Source: a virus
IMG/VR virus record: IMGVR_UViG_3300034152_000141
Span: 1-36,984 of that record
Reading direction: 5' to 3' (one strand)
Length of the DNA stretch: 36,984 nucleotides
Program-made: the position numbers and the translations under genes
The notes under the pieces: generated by a model
The model's database searches: none
What the model saw: only the letters and a program-made list of their open reading frames with translations
Told to the model about the DNA's origin: nothing
Shown here: in pieces, positions 1-8,820 of the stretch
How positions within the stretch are numbered: position 1 is the first letter of the stretch
Layout: the number at the start of each line of letters is the position of its first letter

Positions 1-141
1 AACCATTCGCAACCGGCGGAAGATCGAGATTCCGCTCAACCGAGCCCGTGAAAATATATGTCCCATACAGATCTCCGGCTGAGATCGTCGTATCGGTGCT
101 GAACTCTAAAATCTTTTGGAGCCGAACCGCGAGATTGATAT
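1..141. repeat. Left copy of 141-bp terminal direct repeat
   Basis: Bases 1-141 are identical to 36844-36984. The first copy starts AACCATTCGCAACCGG and the second copy starts with the same bases at 36844. An open reading frame crosses the joint without a break. This is what a circular or circularly permuted genome looks like after assembly with a fixed overlap, giving a unit length of 36843 bp. A true short terminal repeat cannot be ruled out from sequence alone. Confidence 0.95.
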
Positions 142-469
142 CCGCCGCCTCGTTCGAATCCGCGATGTACTTTCCGCTGAAATACAGATCCCCGGTCTGA
201 TAAGTGACATTCGTGATTGTGATCCGGCTGTAGGTCTGTTTCCCACTCCGGCTTGAGAGATCCGTATCCTCGACACTCACCGTGTAGTCCGTGTCCTGAA
301 CAAGCAACGTCCCGCCGCCCCCGGGAGCCGTCCGGATCATAAGATCCGCTCCGACCCAAAACCAATCGTGATTTAGCCCAAACACCGACGCGCCGACATT
401 CGAATGAAGCTCGTCGGTGAACGTCGTCCCCGCGAGATTGATATCTATCTTGTCGATCCAATCACTCAT
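1..469 (-). CDS. Tail/virion structural protein, N-terminal part (crosses the circular joint)
   Basis: This is the first 156 codons of a 336-residue protein that continues in frame at 36843 and stops at 36302. It starts MSDWIDKIDINLAGT at ATG 469, which overlaps the stop of the upstream hub gene by ATGA. Joining the two ends gives an unbroken frame (residues NGWPITVIHAG across the joint). The protein is rich in Gly, Thr and aromatic residues, with short beta-strand-like stretches and no membrane segment. It lies directly after the baseplate hub gene and before an XhlA-like gene, which fits a tail tip or baseplate-associated structural role. I do not recognise the family. Confidence 0.8.
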   Translation of the reverse strand, partial: MSDWIDKIDINLAGTTFTDELHSNVGASVFGLNHDWFWVGADLMIRTAPGGGGTLLVQDTDYTVSVEDTDLSSRSGKQTYSRITITNVTYQTGDLYFSGKYIADSNEAADINLAVRLQKILEFSTDTTISAGDLYGTYIFTGSVERNLDLPPVANG

Positions 470-2292
470 GACGAAACCTCTCTGTTTTGTGTCCGGCCGT
501 ACTGTCGATCGTTGTAATAATTATCACCATAGGTGAAACCCTGCGTGTACTGCGTATCCGGGATCGTGTCGATCACTCGACATTTCAATTCAACTTCCAT
601 CTCATTCCCGTTTTTCGTGATCCCGATGATGTCGGCCTTGACCTTGCCTACATAATCGCCCGTTTGTCTCCGGAGTTCAACCTGTATGAAATCCCCGAGT
701 TCCCTTTCGAGAACTTGCGTTTTCACGGTCATCGTGAATATCCGCTGAACGTCATCAGAGAGCGAAAGCCGCCGTGTCGCAAACAGAGCCGCGTCGGCCG
801 CTTTGGAAATGAGCGTTTCGAATGTCTTTTGCGGCTTTACTTTGAACTGTTCAAATACCTCCGTCTCATTCGCGTCGTCGTTGTACAGAACGAACTCGTC
901 CTCTTTCCAGTCTTTCGCATAACCGACCGTCACGGAGCCCAAAACCTCCGTCGGGTCATAATCTACCCTTGGAACCGAAAGAAGCTCGTCCCGTGCCAGT
1001 TCTTGCACGATGGGAGCGTTTTCGGCAAACACTCGGAATGAAAATCGCCCGTCGTCATCAACGATGAAATCACCCAACACGGAGGCGGCTATTTCCTCGA
1101 TCAATTTGATGACCGATGTTTTCTTTTGGACGAAAAGCCCGATATCGAAAGCGAGAGCCGTGTTCCATTCCGTGAGATTGAAAAACGAACTGTTGAAATT
1201 GAGACCGACATACGAGACAATCAGATCCGCGATCACGTCGGCCGCGTTCTCGATCAGAGATCCGTCATCGAGCCCCTTCCAATCGACGAGAACCTCATCG
1301 CCCGGATTATAGTCGGCCGTTGCGAGAGTGAACGTCCCGGCCGCAAGATCCGTTCCGGACGGCGTTTTCACAACACCGTCGACCCGGACCTCATCAATCG
1401 AGTTGATCGGATGATAGGTCGTGTCGCAGAGCTTGAATGAATAGGTTGCCGGAGATCCCCCTTCGTCCTCATTCGTACAAATGACCGGCGTGTTAAGCAT
1501 CTCGCCCCAACCGACCGGGATCGCCTTGCCAGCGTTCGACGGCTTAATGTCCGGATATGTGGTCGTATCAAAAACGTTCTCGGGAACCGGATTCGAGAGC
1601 CGTTTCCGTTTGTCCTGTAATTGAATACTGACGACATCTTCGCCGAGTTCAATCCCCTCGATGAAGCCTGAGAACACCGGCCGAAACTCGTCATAATCGA
1701 GATCGTCGAATCCCCATAACAGTCGACCGGCGTTTCCGAACACACCGAAATCCTCAGCAAAGCGATCGAGTTCCCCGTCGTGGTTTTCGATCTCAACACG
1801 GCCGCCCTCGAAAATCACCTTGCCGAAAAACAGCGCGTCTTTCGACTTGGAAATGCTCGGGACCGAAACGAGTCGATTCTCATATGGGAAATTGTTGTAA
1901 ACGTTCCGCGTTCCGCCCTTTTTGAATCCCCACGCGATTCCGATTGTCACATCGTGTAATCGCGGATCGTCTCCGTTCGGACACCGGAGATAGAGAGCCT
2001 TTTCAGAGTCGGAATAAAAAAACGACGGATCGTTGAGTTCAACGTCCGCCTTGTTTGCCACGGAGTCGATTTGAACTCCGTCGACGAGAACCGATCCAAT
2101 TCGTGAGACAATCACGACCTCGAATCCGTCGGTCTGCCATGATTCCAATAGCGGGAAATTGACGTTGAAATTGTAGAACCACACGTGGCCCTGATAGTTC
2201 GTCCATTGATCGTGAGTTTGCCCGATATCGATTTCGAGCAAGAGGATTTTCGTTGTATTCGGCTTTACCGCGAGAGTAGCAAAATCACTCAA
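466..2292 (-). CDS. Baseplate hub / tail-tip protein
   Basis: A 608-residue protein, far longer than its neighbours, located after the tape measure, Dit-like and propeller genes, where siphoviruses encode the tail hub or tail-associated protein. The N-terminus (LLLEIDIGQTHDQWTNYQG) and middle (FSGFIEGIELGEDVVSIQLQ) resemble beta-rich hub domains that begin with a surface-shape description. The late part, with VLERELGDFIQVELRR and DIIGITKNGNEMEVEL, looks like the last domain of gp27/gpD-like hub proteins. I place the start at TTG 2292, which overlaps the upstream stop (TTGA). A longer in-frame start at 2322 would overlap the upstream gene by 34 bases. No lysozyme or peptidase motif is seen. 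The hub role is inferred from order and fold-like features. Confidence 0.7.
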   Translation of the reverse strand: MSDFATLAVKPNTTKILLLEIDIGQTHDQWTNYQGHVWFYNFNVNFPLLESWQTDGFEVVIVSRIGSVLVDGVQIDSVANKADVELNDPSFFYSDSEKALYLRCPNGDDPRLHDVTIGIAWGFKKGGTRNVYNNFPYENRLVSVPSISKSKDALFFGKVIFEGGRVEIENHDGELDRFAEDFGVFGNAGRLLWGFDDLDYDEFRPVFSGFIEGIELGEDVVSIQLQDKRKRLSNPVPENVFDTTTYPDIKPSNAGKAIPVGWGEMLNTPVICTNEDEGGSPATYSFKLCDTTYHPINSIDEVRVDGVVKTPSGTDLAAGTFTLATADYNPGDEVLVDWKGLDDGSLIENAADVIADLIVSYVGLNFNSSFFNLTEWNTALAFDIGLFVQKKTSVIKLIEEIAASVLGDFIVDDDGRFSFRVFAENAPIVQELARDELLSVPRVDYDPTEVLGSVTVGYAKDWKEDEFVLYNDDANETEVFEQFKVKPQKTFETLISKAADAALFATRRLSLSDDVQRIFTMTVKTQVLERELGDFIQVELRRQTGDYVGKVKADIIGITKNGNEMEVELKCRVIDTIPDTQYTQGFTYGDNYYNDRQYGRTQNREVSS

Positions 2293-3764
2293 ACTTGTTG
2301 CCCCGCATGTGCCGGATGCCAATCACAAAGAGGCTCGGTCCACAACATTTGATTTGCATCCCCTCCGTTAGTCGGCCCCGTAATCAGCAAAACCCCATTA
2401 TCACCGGTGATCGATCTGACTGCCTCGTTATTTCCGTATGCCGATTGTCCGCTTCGATATCTGAACCATGTCTCCCCATCATCCGTCGTACAATAGACTT
2501 CGTTATAATCCGTCGAGAGTAGAATGATCGCCGCCTCGTCGGGAGCCCTCGGGTCTCTATAATCCTCAACCTCAAGAATATTATCCCACGTTCCGGAACT
2601 CTGGAATGGAGGAACGTTTGACAACACAGTCCACGTGATCCCGTCATAACTGTATCGCATGAACCCATCCTCACCGCCTGCAATCCAACGGTTCAATCCC
2701 CACGCGATACCCTGCAAATCATCGGCAAGTCCCGTTGCCCGTGCCGTCCACGTGATGCCGTTATCTTCACTCGACCAGATAACCCCACTCGATCCAGTTC
2801 CGCCGACAGCGACCCACTGATCGAGAGTCGGAGAATACGCAACATCGGTCAAAAGATTAGTTCCCGGCGTGGTTCTTTGAGTCCAGTTTGTTCCGTCCGG
2901 TGATGTGGCAATTTCACCGTTATCGCCTACGGCAACCCAAATACCGGCGTCCTCATGAAAATGCAATCCCTGAATATCATCCGCACCGAAACCGGCGTTT
3001 CGATTCGTCCATGATGTTCCGTTCGCTGATGAAGCAATCGAATCACCACTTCCACCCGTTGCAATCGCGACCGCGACTTGCTTACTCGAAGAGGACCGTA
3101 TTCGCCTCAAAGTATCTGTTCCGAGAACGGTTGTCGCCGCCCATGTTTCAACACCGGCGACGATGCCATACGGAATGACTAATCGTGTTTTTACCGAATC
3201 TCCGACATATATCCTCATCGCCGCGTTGAGTGCCGCCGATCCATCGAAAAGATAAACCCCGCCGCCTGTCCTTGCCGTTCCTCCGGCGTCTGATATTCTT
3301 GCGTTTGCCATTCTCCGGAGCAACATCCGGAGCGTCTCATTCTCCCCGGTGAAATTGCCCGTCTTTCGCCTTGCCTGATCTGTTTCCAGATCATCGAGCA
3401 TCTCTTTCCGGGGATAGACGGTCGACGAGTTCTTGTACAGTTTCGCGATGTAGCGATCGTCCGAATCGTACCATCCCTGTTTCGCAGTATTCCAAGTCGG
3501 GGCCGTATCGGTGAACTCCGCCGTCAGATTCGATCCGGACACAACGAGCTTGATATAAACGACGTTCCCGTTTGAAATTGCTCCCCATCCGGAGATTGAT
3601 TCGTTCGAATCGAACGAGAACAGAGCATCCCCGACCTCAACTTTTGATCCGGCGAGTATTTGAGGCTCGTCCGTTGAGTCGAGATTCGACAGACTGATTG
3701 CCTGATACCCGAGTCGCTGACTCTCGACCTGATTGATCCCGATGGTGATTTGTGTTCCCGCCAT
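2289..3764 (-). CDS. Beta-propeller tail protein with Asp-box (BNR-like) repeats
   Basis: A 491-residue protein. Residues about 1-180 form a small N-terminal region (MAGTQITIGINQVESQ) likely to attach to the tail. Residues about 200-490 contain repeated S-x-D-G-x-x-W motifs: SSANGTSWT, TSPDGTNWT, SSEDNGITWT, YSYDGITWT and TTDDGETW. They are regularly spaced and interleaved with WVAVGDNG/WVAVGGTG strands. This Asp-box pattern is typical of sialidase/BNR beta-propellers and photosystem-stability-type propellers. Such domains often bind glycans, so a role in host adhesion is plausible (inference). No sialidase Arg triad was checked. Start ATG 3764 forms a TAATG junction with the Dit-like gene. 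Confidence 0.75.
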   Translation of the reverse strand: MAGTQITIGINQVESQRLGYQAISLSNLDSTDEPQILAGSKVEVGDALFSFDSNESISGWGAISNGNVVYIKLVVSGSNLTAEFTDTAPTWNTAKQGWYDSDDRYIAKLYKNSSTVYPRKEMLDDLETDQARRKTGNFTGENETLRMLLRRMANARISDAGGTARTGGGVYLFDGSAALNAAMRIYVGDSVKTRLVIPYGIVAGVETWAATTVLGTDTLRRIRSSSSKQVAVAIATGGSGDSIASSANGTSWTNRNAGFGADDIQGLHFHEDAGIWVAVGDNGEIATSPDGTNWTQRTTPGTNLLTDVAYSPTLDQWVAVGGTGSSGVIWSSEDNGITWTARATGLADDLQGIAWGLNRWIAGGEDGFMRYSYDGITWTVLSNVPPFQSSGTWDNILEVEDYRDPRAPDEAAIILLSTDYNEVYCTTDDGETWFRYRSGQSAYGNNEAVRSITGDNGVLLITGPTNGGDANQMLWTEPLCDWHPAHAGQQV

Positions 3765-4507
3765 TATTTCAACTCCCGAAATGCGAACGCTCGATCTTGC
3801 CAAACGTAACCGGCGATCGTCCGGTTTTCCAACGCTTCCATCATTAAACAGTACAATATCGGAATCACCGCGAGATTGTCCTCATCGATGATCACGAAAA
3901 TCGGCGTGTGAGTTCCCACGGACGCGTAGACGGCGAGAATGTTCTGCCTCGTCGCCTCTTGCATCGTTCCCATAGAAATCGAGAACTCTTTCCGCTGAAT
4001 GCCGATGTCGACATAAGCCTGACCGGTGATCGAGAATCCGGACCGGCTCTCGTCGATGATTTCCTCCGCGAAATCCCTTTGCGGTTTCTCGTCGACCTGA
4101 TAGAACGTCCCGAGAAAAAGCCGCCCCATCTCGATGTAGGTATCCGGGTTAGCCGCGTCGGTCACGATGAACCGCCAAAACCTGAGATTATCCTCAGTGA
4201 AAAAATGAACAATTGAATCGGCGTTCCATGTCATCGTCTCGTCGACGGTCGGGCTCGTCCAAACGTCCGTATCATTTCCTTGGATCTTGATCGTCGCCGC
4301 GTTCGTGAAATTGTGTCCGGCGATGACTGCGACGCTCGCATCGATCCCGGAGATCGTGTCGATCTTAATCCACGCGTCGGTCAAGACGGCCGTCCGGAAC
4401 GTTCTCGACAATCGGATGTCCTGAACGTTTTCCGGATCGAAATTGCCGACCTCAACCACGGACGATAGACTGTATTTGTCGAACTCGTTGTCGTATAGAA
4501 TCCTCAT
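3764..4507 (-). CDS. Dit-like distal tail protein
   Basis: A 247-residue protein directly downstream of the tape measure gene, the usual position of the distal tail protein. It opens MRILYDNEFDKYSLSSV and has a discoidin-like beta-rich middle (AWIKIDTISGID, WRFIVTDAANPDTYIEMG). The C-terminal half (YVDIGIQRKEFSISMG) reads like a ring-forming tail domain. The start ATG overlaps the tape measure stop by ATGA. The assignment rests on position and general composition, not on a diagnostic motif. A carbohydrate-binding discoidin domain is the alternative for residues 40-130. Confidence 0.55.
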   Translation of the reverse strand: MRILYDNEFDKYSLSSVVEVGNFDPENVQDIRLSRTFRTAVLTDAWIKIDTISGIDASVAVIAGHNFTNAATIKIQGNDTDVWTSPTVDETMTWNADSIVHFFTEDNLRFWRFIVTDAANPDTYIEMGRLFLGTFYQVDEKPQRDFAEEIIDESRSGFSITGQAYVDIGIQRKEFSISMGTMQEATRQNILAVYASVGTHTPIFVIIDEDNLAVIPILYCLMMEALENRTIAGYVWQDRAFAFRELK

Positions 4508-6813
4508 GAGACCGCCCCTTGATCGACGATAATCCGCTTGTCCCGAGTCGCCTTTGTCACGAAATCGCTGATCACTTTCCCGTCGAGATTGATCGTCACA
4601 TGTGCCATGTCTCCCGCTCCGGCCTCATCTCTCGGTGTGATCTGAACGCGCTCCCCGCTTTCGGCCAGCATCGGGAATCTGTCTCCGTCGAATCCCGGCG
4701 GGACCACGAAATCCGCGCCTCTTTGGAACTTCGGAATCGGCCTTGCAAGGATCGCCGCAATCTGAGCCGCACCGGTAGCCGCCGCGAAAGCCGCCCGGAT
4801 CTCGCTGAATGGAGGGGTTGCGAGAGCGTTCACGATAGCGGCCGCCGTGTTGATGATCGCGTTGAACAGAGCGAACGCCTTCGCCGCCTTCGCCTGACGT
4901 TCTGCGATCCGCTTTTGGGCCTCTTCGTTTTCACCGGCCGCCTGTTTCTGTCTTTCGAACATAGCGGAGACGAAATCACCTGTTGCCGTTGTGAACTCTT
5001 GAGCGAATTGAATTCTCAGATCCCGGAGAGCCTTTTCCTCTTCGAGCCGTTTCTCCCGCTGTTGCCTGAGATACTCATCCAACGCGTCTTGAATCTCGCG
5101 TTCCCGTTCGGCCTCGGCCTCGGCCGCCGCGATCCGCTGATTCTCAAGTTGGATCTGAAAATCGAGATTCTCAAGCATCCGTTGACGCCGCCGCTCCATC
5201 GCCGCGATCTCATCCTCTTCGGTCGCCGTGGCGAGCCCTTCGAGTTGATCCCGCAATTGCTGAACCGCCGGTGACAGAGCCGTGAATCCGAGACCCGCTT
5301 CGAGTAGCTTATTGATGCTCGATTCGAGAACCCGAGCTTTCGCGTCGATAGCGTCGAACTCGTCGCCGTAGACCCGGGATTTCTGAGTGATTATCTCGAA
5401 CTTTTCGGCGATCTCGGTTTGCACATCCGACCATAACTGTTGACTTTCCGTGACCGCTTCCGTCGAGCCCTTGAAAGCGTCGATTCGTTTCTGAACCTCC
5501 GCGATCTGAGCATCGAGAGCCGCGAGTTCTTTCGTCCTGTTCACAAACGACTGACCGGTGCCGTCGAGCCGCCGTTTAAACACCTCCATCCGTTTAGCCT
5601 GTAGGTCCGTCAACTCCGCGTTCAACTTTTGGAGTTCGGCGAATCGGGCTTGCATCTGACCGGAGATCTCACGGACCCGGGCAAGATCGATTTCGGCTTT
5701 CTCGACCTTTTTCAGCCCCTTTTCGAGATCCTCGAACTGATCGACGTTCTCTTTCGCCTCTTGCTTTTGGCCCCGGAGCTTTTTGATGAGAGCCACGATC
5801 CCAACCGTGAGACCGGCGATCGCTGTGATAATGAGGAAAATCGGATTGATGTTGAGTGTCGCGCTGAATGCGATCATCGCCGTCCGCACCGCGAGAACGG
5901 CCGTCCGGACCGCCTGAAAGACTGCGATCAGTTTCCCGACGATGAATATGACCGGCCCGATCGCCGCCGCGATCAAACTGATCCGGACAATAAGCCTTTG
6001 CGTTCCCTCATCGAGTTCGCGGAACCGAGCAACCCATCCTTGAACTGTTGAAATTATTTCCTTGATCGTCGGAATGAATAGTTCGGCGAGATCCTTCAAA
6101 ACGAGTGTCAGATTGTCCTTGAGAGTCGAGAGCATACCGGAGAGAGATTGTGATTGCTTTTCGATGAGCCCCGCGAACTGGCCGGTCCCGGTAGTGATGT
6201 TTTCGAGAGCTTGATTCACATCTTCGAAACCGACCTGACCGGCCGTGACCATTTTGAACAGTTCATCCGTTGCGACATCATAATGATCGGCGAGAGCTTG
6301 GAGGATAGGAACGCCCGCCTCGGTGAACATGTTCAATTCTTCGAGACTTGCCCGCCCCTTTGCGCGGAGCTTGCCAAACGCGAGCGTCAGACGATCGAGA
6401 ATCGCCTGATCACCTTGAGCCGCGTTACCGAGATTTGTCATCGTCTGAACAACATCATCGGCCGCCACACCAAAGGCGAGTAGCCGCTTCGACCCCTGAA
6501 TCAACCCGGGAAGTTGAAACGGAGTCGTCGCGCTGAACTGTTCAATTTCTTGTAGTAAGGATTGGGCCGCGTCGGCCGACCCGAGCATCGTTTCGAATGC
6601 GATCTGTTGCTTTTCGAAATCGGCCGCGTTCTTGAGAGCGATCCCGCCGACGGCCGCCAACGGCAACGTCAAACGAGTAGTGATCTTTTTGCCGAGATCC
6701 GTGAATCTTCGATCGAGAGCGATCGCCTGTTGTTCGGCTTTCTTGATTCCGGCGACGAGCTTATTCTCGTCCGTTGTAAGTTCGAGTACCGCCTCGCCTA
6801 ACGTTTCTGCCAT
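4504..6813 (-). CDS. Tail tape measure protein
   Basis: A 769-residue protein. Residues about 60-230 match the tape-measure domain pattern (ALKNAADFEKQQIAFETMLG, LLAFGVAADDVVQTMTNLG, RLTLAFGKLRAKG). Residues about 270-345 hold two or three long hydrophobic segments. Residues about 355-670 form a long charged coiled coil (ERRRQRMLENLDFQIQLENQ). The C-terminus has a Gly/Pro-rich end with FQRGADFVVPPGF, typical of the family. Length sets tail length; at about 0.15 nm per residue a tail near 115 nm would be expected (rule of thumb). Start ATG 6813 overlaps the upstream small gene by 16 bases. Confidence 0.92.
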   Translation of the reverse strand: MAETLGEAVLELTTDENKLVAGIKKAEQQAIALDRRFTDLGKKITTRLTLPLAAVGGIALKNAADFEKQQIAFETMLGSADAAQSLLQEIEQFSATTPFQLPGLIQGSKRLLAFGVAADDVVQTMTNLGNAAQGDQAILDRLTLAFGKLRAKGRASLEELNMFTEAGVPILQALADHYDVATDELFKMVTAGQVGFEDVNQALENITTGTGQFAGLIEKQSQSLSGMLSTLKDNLTLVLKDLAELFIPTIKEIISTVQGWVARFRELDEGTQRLIVRISLIAAAIGPVIFIVGKLIAVFQAVRTAVLAVRTAMIAFSATLNINPIFLIITAIAGLTVGIVALIKKLRGQKQEAKENVDQFEDLEKGLKKVEKAEIDLARVREISGQMQARFAELQKLNAELTDLQAKRMEVFKRRLDGTGQSFVNRTKELAALDAQIAEVQKRIDAFKGSTEAVTESQQLWSDVQTEIAEKFEIITQKSRVYGDEFDAIDAKARVLESSINKLLEAGLGFTALSPAVQQLRDQLEGLATATEEDEIAAMERRRQRMLENLDFQIQLENQRIAAAEAEAEREREIQDALDEYLRQQREKRLEEEKALRDLRIQFAQEFTTATGDFVSAMFERQKQAAGENEEAQKRIAERQAKAAKAFALFNAIINTAAAIVNALATPPFSEIRAAFAAATGAAQIAAILARPIPKFQRGADFVVPPGFDGDRFPMLAESGERVQITPRDEAGAGDMAHVTINLDGKVISDFVTKATRDKRIIVDQGAVS

Positions 6814-7013
6814 TCGATTTTAATCCCCATTCCGGACAAAACGGCCTCTTGCTGTTCCGGCGTCAGTTTTTTACGTTTCCGTTTCTGATCGCCCCTCGCT
6901 TCGCGTTGCCAACGCCGCATGATTGCATTTCGGTCCTGTGCTTTCAAGGCTCCGGATGCGATGGCCGTCTCTTGGACTGTTCGCAAACTTTCCTCGGCCT
7001 GAATCTTGCTCAT
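6798..7013 (-). CDS. Tail assembly chaperone, downstream (frameshift-type) part
   Basis: A 71-residue basic protein (MSKIQAEESLRTVQ...) between the tail chaperone gene and the tape measure gene, where lambda-like phages make a G-T fusion by frameshifting. ATG 7013 has no visible ribosome binding site. The same frame is open well upstream of it, through the stop of the 7064 gene and into its coding region, reading FYGGTVKSWGDTR just before. This suggests translation enters by a -1 shift from the upstream frame rather than at ATG 7013. The stop overlaps the tape measure start. Independent initiation remains possible. Confidence 0.6.
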   Translation of the reverse strand: MSKIQAEESLRTVQETAIASGALKAQDRNAIMRRWQREARGDQKRKRKKLTPEQQEAVLSGMGIKIEWQKR

Positions 7014-7063
7014 CGTTCGGGCATAAACTTTGATGACAGATATTCGAGTATCGCCCCACGATT

Positions 7064-7462
7064 TTACTGTTCCGCCGTAGAACCTTTGGAGCCTCGGGAT
7101 CGTTTCGGCGATGTCCGCGCCGTCTGCCGTAGAGTCATCCCGATCGTCTCTACGGCCTCGGTAAAAACGTTCAATACCTGTAGCTTTTGGCCGTCGTTGA
7201 GTTTCTCGTACACCTCATCGGGGATGTCATGGAATGCCATTCGGCACAGTTTGTCGAGTTGCTTTTCGAGTTCCCCGTTCGTGTTCTCCGCCGCCCAAAG
7301 ATCGCCGAACTTCGACCCCTCACGCGCCAACCATGTGAACTCTGCAAAAGTGAAATCATCCGCGATTGCGAGATGATAGTCCTTGCCGTCGATCCGGATA
7401 ACCGGACGATCCGGCGTTTCTGTTGAGAGATCGAGAACGACGTTCTCCCGTTTTTCCGCCAT
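7064..7462 (-). CDS. Tail assembly chaperone, upstream (gpG-like) part
   Basis: A 132-residue protein between the tail tube and tape measure genes. It starts MAEKRENVVLDLSTET, has IRIDGKDYHLAIADDFTFAE and a helical middle, as in many tail chaperones that bind the tape measure. The last 20 residues are Arg/Ser/Lys-rich and may be an artefact of reading past the slip point, because the -1 frame is open over the same stretch and leads into the 7013 gene. Start ATG 7462 is preceded by GGGGGTTCAGA. No textbook X XXY YYZ heptamer was found. Confidence 0.7.
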   Translation of the reverse strand: MAEKRENVVLDLSTETPDRPVIRIDGKDYHLAIADDFTFAEFTWLAREGSKFGDLWAAENTNGELEKQLDKLCRMAFHDIPDEVYEKLNDGQKLQVLNVFTEAVETIGMTLRQTARTSPKRSRGSKGSTAEQ

Positions 7463-7475
7463 TCTGAACCCCCGT

Positions 7476-8072
7476 TTACAGAGCGTCCGCGTACTGTGCG
7501 ATCAGTTTTCCGAACCGTTCACCCTCGGACGCCGAAGTGTCCGCGAGAACTCTGAACAAGCAAAGCAAACCGGCCGGATCTTCTTTGTGGTAGATCGGCG
7601 CGGGATTCTCCGCTTGATAGACGACCGGGACTTGATATTGCATCGTCAAATTGTCGCCATACGGCGAGATCCCGCGACAGAGCAACGCCCGCGTTTGAAC
7701 GGTCACGCCCTGTTCGAGCCAAATCTCCCGAGTTCCCGGAACACCGGCGGCCGCCGGAGTATCGGTCAACGTCTGGAAATTGAGGATCTTCGCGTATTGC
7801 TCGATCGAGACATCAAGCAACGTCAATCCCACTGTGACGGCTTCGGATGAACGGGAAATCTTCGCCGGAGCGTTCGAACATAGAGTGAAAATCTCGCTGA
7901 ACTCCTGTTCATGCGTGACCTGAACTCCATCGTCCGAATAGTTACAGTTCCCATTCGTCCCGAGCTTGGCCCAATTCCCGGCGGGTGTTTCGTCCACATC
8001 GGGGAACGCTTCCCCAACCGGAGCGAGCCACACCTCATAAGGTGAAACGATGATTTCATACGGACTCGGCAT
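7476..8072 (-). CDS. Major tail protein (tail tube)
   Basis: A 198-residue beta-rich protein beginning MPSPYEIIVSPYEVWLAPVG, with GNWAKLGTNGNCNYSDDGV and the helix EQYAKILNFQTL. This is the pattern of phage tail-tube subunits that begin with a statement of value and end in a helix. The position between tail terminator and tail chaperone is the standard one. The ribosome binding site GGAGGG lies inside the stop region of the upstream gene (GGAGGGTAA), coupling the two. No Ig-like extension is seen. Confidence 0.8.
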   Translation of the reverse strand: MPSPYEIIVSPYEVWLAPVGEAFPDVDETPAGNWAKLGTNGNCNYSDDGVQVTHEQEFSEIFTLCSNAPAKISRSSEAVTVGLTLLDVSIEQYAKILNFQTLTDTPAAAGVPGTREIWLEQGVTVQTRALLCRGISPYGDNLTMQYQVPVVYQAENPAPIYHKEDPAGLLCLFRVLADTSASEGERFGKLIAQYADAL

Positions 8073-8074
8073 TT

Positions 8075-8494
8075 TTACCCTCCAATAATTTCGGTGTCAG
8101 CCGCTTTGATAGTAGCATTTCGCCATTGGAAATGCCAATCGGTTTTATCGTCACGCGCCATGAAAGGCCCGGAGTTGATCGTCACTGAATAGAGCAACGC
8201 CTCACCGACGCGCGTCCGTGTAAGATTTTTTAATACTGAATAGACCGCACGATCAACCTCGCCCGCCTCGTAATACGATCGACCATACGAAAAAATGTTG
8301 AACCGGGGAGACGAAAGAGGCAAACACGACGCCACGACGAGCCCGCCGTCATACTGAACAACGACCGCCTTTTGTGGCATGTGTTCGATCTCGCGTTCGG
8401 GCAGTTCCCCTCCGAACACTCTTTGATCGACCTGATCTGTCACATCGGAGTGACTCAACAGGTAATTGCACACCGCCGCCAACGCATCAATCAT
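8075..8494 (-). CDS. Tail terminator / tail completion protein
   Basis: A 139-residue protein, MIDALAAVCNYLLSHSD at the start. The predicted layout, an N-terminal helix then alternating strands with SGPFMARDDKTDWHFQWRNA near the end, fits phage tail-terminator (DUF3168/gpU-like) proteins that cap the tail tube. It lies just before the tail tube gene. Start ATG 8494 overlaps the upstream stop by ATGA; a start at 8533 would overlap the upstream gene by 43 bases and is rejected. Family assignment is by position and general layout. Confidence 0.6.
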   Translation of the reverse strand: MIDALAAVCNYLLSHSDVTDQVDQRVFGGELPEREIEHMPQKAVVVQYDGGLVVASCLPLSSPRFNIFSYGRSYYEAGEVDRAVYSVLKNLTRTRVGEALLYSVTINSGPFMARDDKTDWHFQWRNATIKAADTEIIGG

Positions 8495-8820
8495 ACAATC
8501 CCCCGGAGACGCCTTGCGAGCGTCGGATACCACTGATCGGCCGCGTTTCGAAGCGGCCTATATTCTGGAATGTATACCGTTCCGAGTTCAAGGTAAATCG
8601 CATAGTTGACGTTGAACGCTCCCCAAAATCCGACTTTCTTTCCCGCGCGTTCAATAACTGGCCGGAGCCTGATCGACCCTTGAAAGGTGCCGGTGACAAC
8701 CCTCGGCGGATGCTGATGTTTCGCTTCGTTGATACAATCGGCCATGACGCCCGTCATCGCCTTTTTTGTTTCCGCGTTGATGTCTTTGAGGATTCTGTCG
8801 CCGTACCATTTCAGAGCCAT
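8491..8820 (-). CDS. HK97 gp10-like neck / tail-connector protein
   Basis: A 109-residue protein with the layout of HK97 gp10-type proteins: N-terminal helices (WYGDRILKDINAETKKAMTG), a middle PPRVVTGTFQGSIR, then VNYAIYLELGT and a C-terminal YRPLRNAADQWYP. The Tyr-Ala-x-Tyr-x-E-x-G-T stretch is typical. It sits in the connector block between head-closure and tail-terminator genes. Start ATG 8820 shares a TAATG junction with the upstream gene. Confidence 0.75.
   Translation of the reverse strand: MALKWYGDRILKDINAETKKAMTGVMADCINEAKHQHPPRVVTGTFQGSIRLRPVIERAGKKVGFWGAFNVNYAIYLELGTVYIPEYRPLRNAADQWYPTLARRLRGIV

Noticed and set aside
487-1440. Several open frames on the plus strand opposite the hub gene
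   Set aside because: They are mirror frames of a well-supported minus-strand gene and show no start signals.
4519-5274. Long open frame on the plus strand (251 codons)
   Set aside because: It lies opposite the tape measure gene, has no ribosome binding site, a skewed Arg/Leu/Glu/Asp-rich make-up and no family pattern; it mirrors the coding bias of the real gene.
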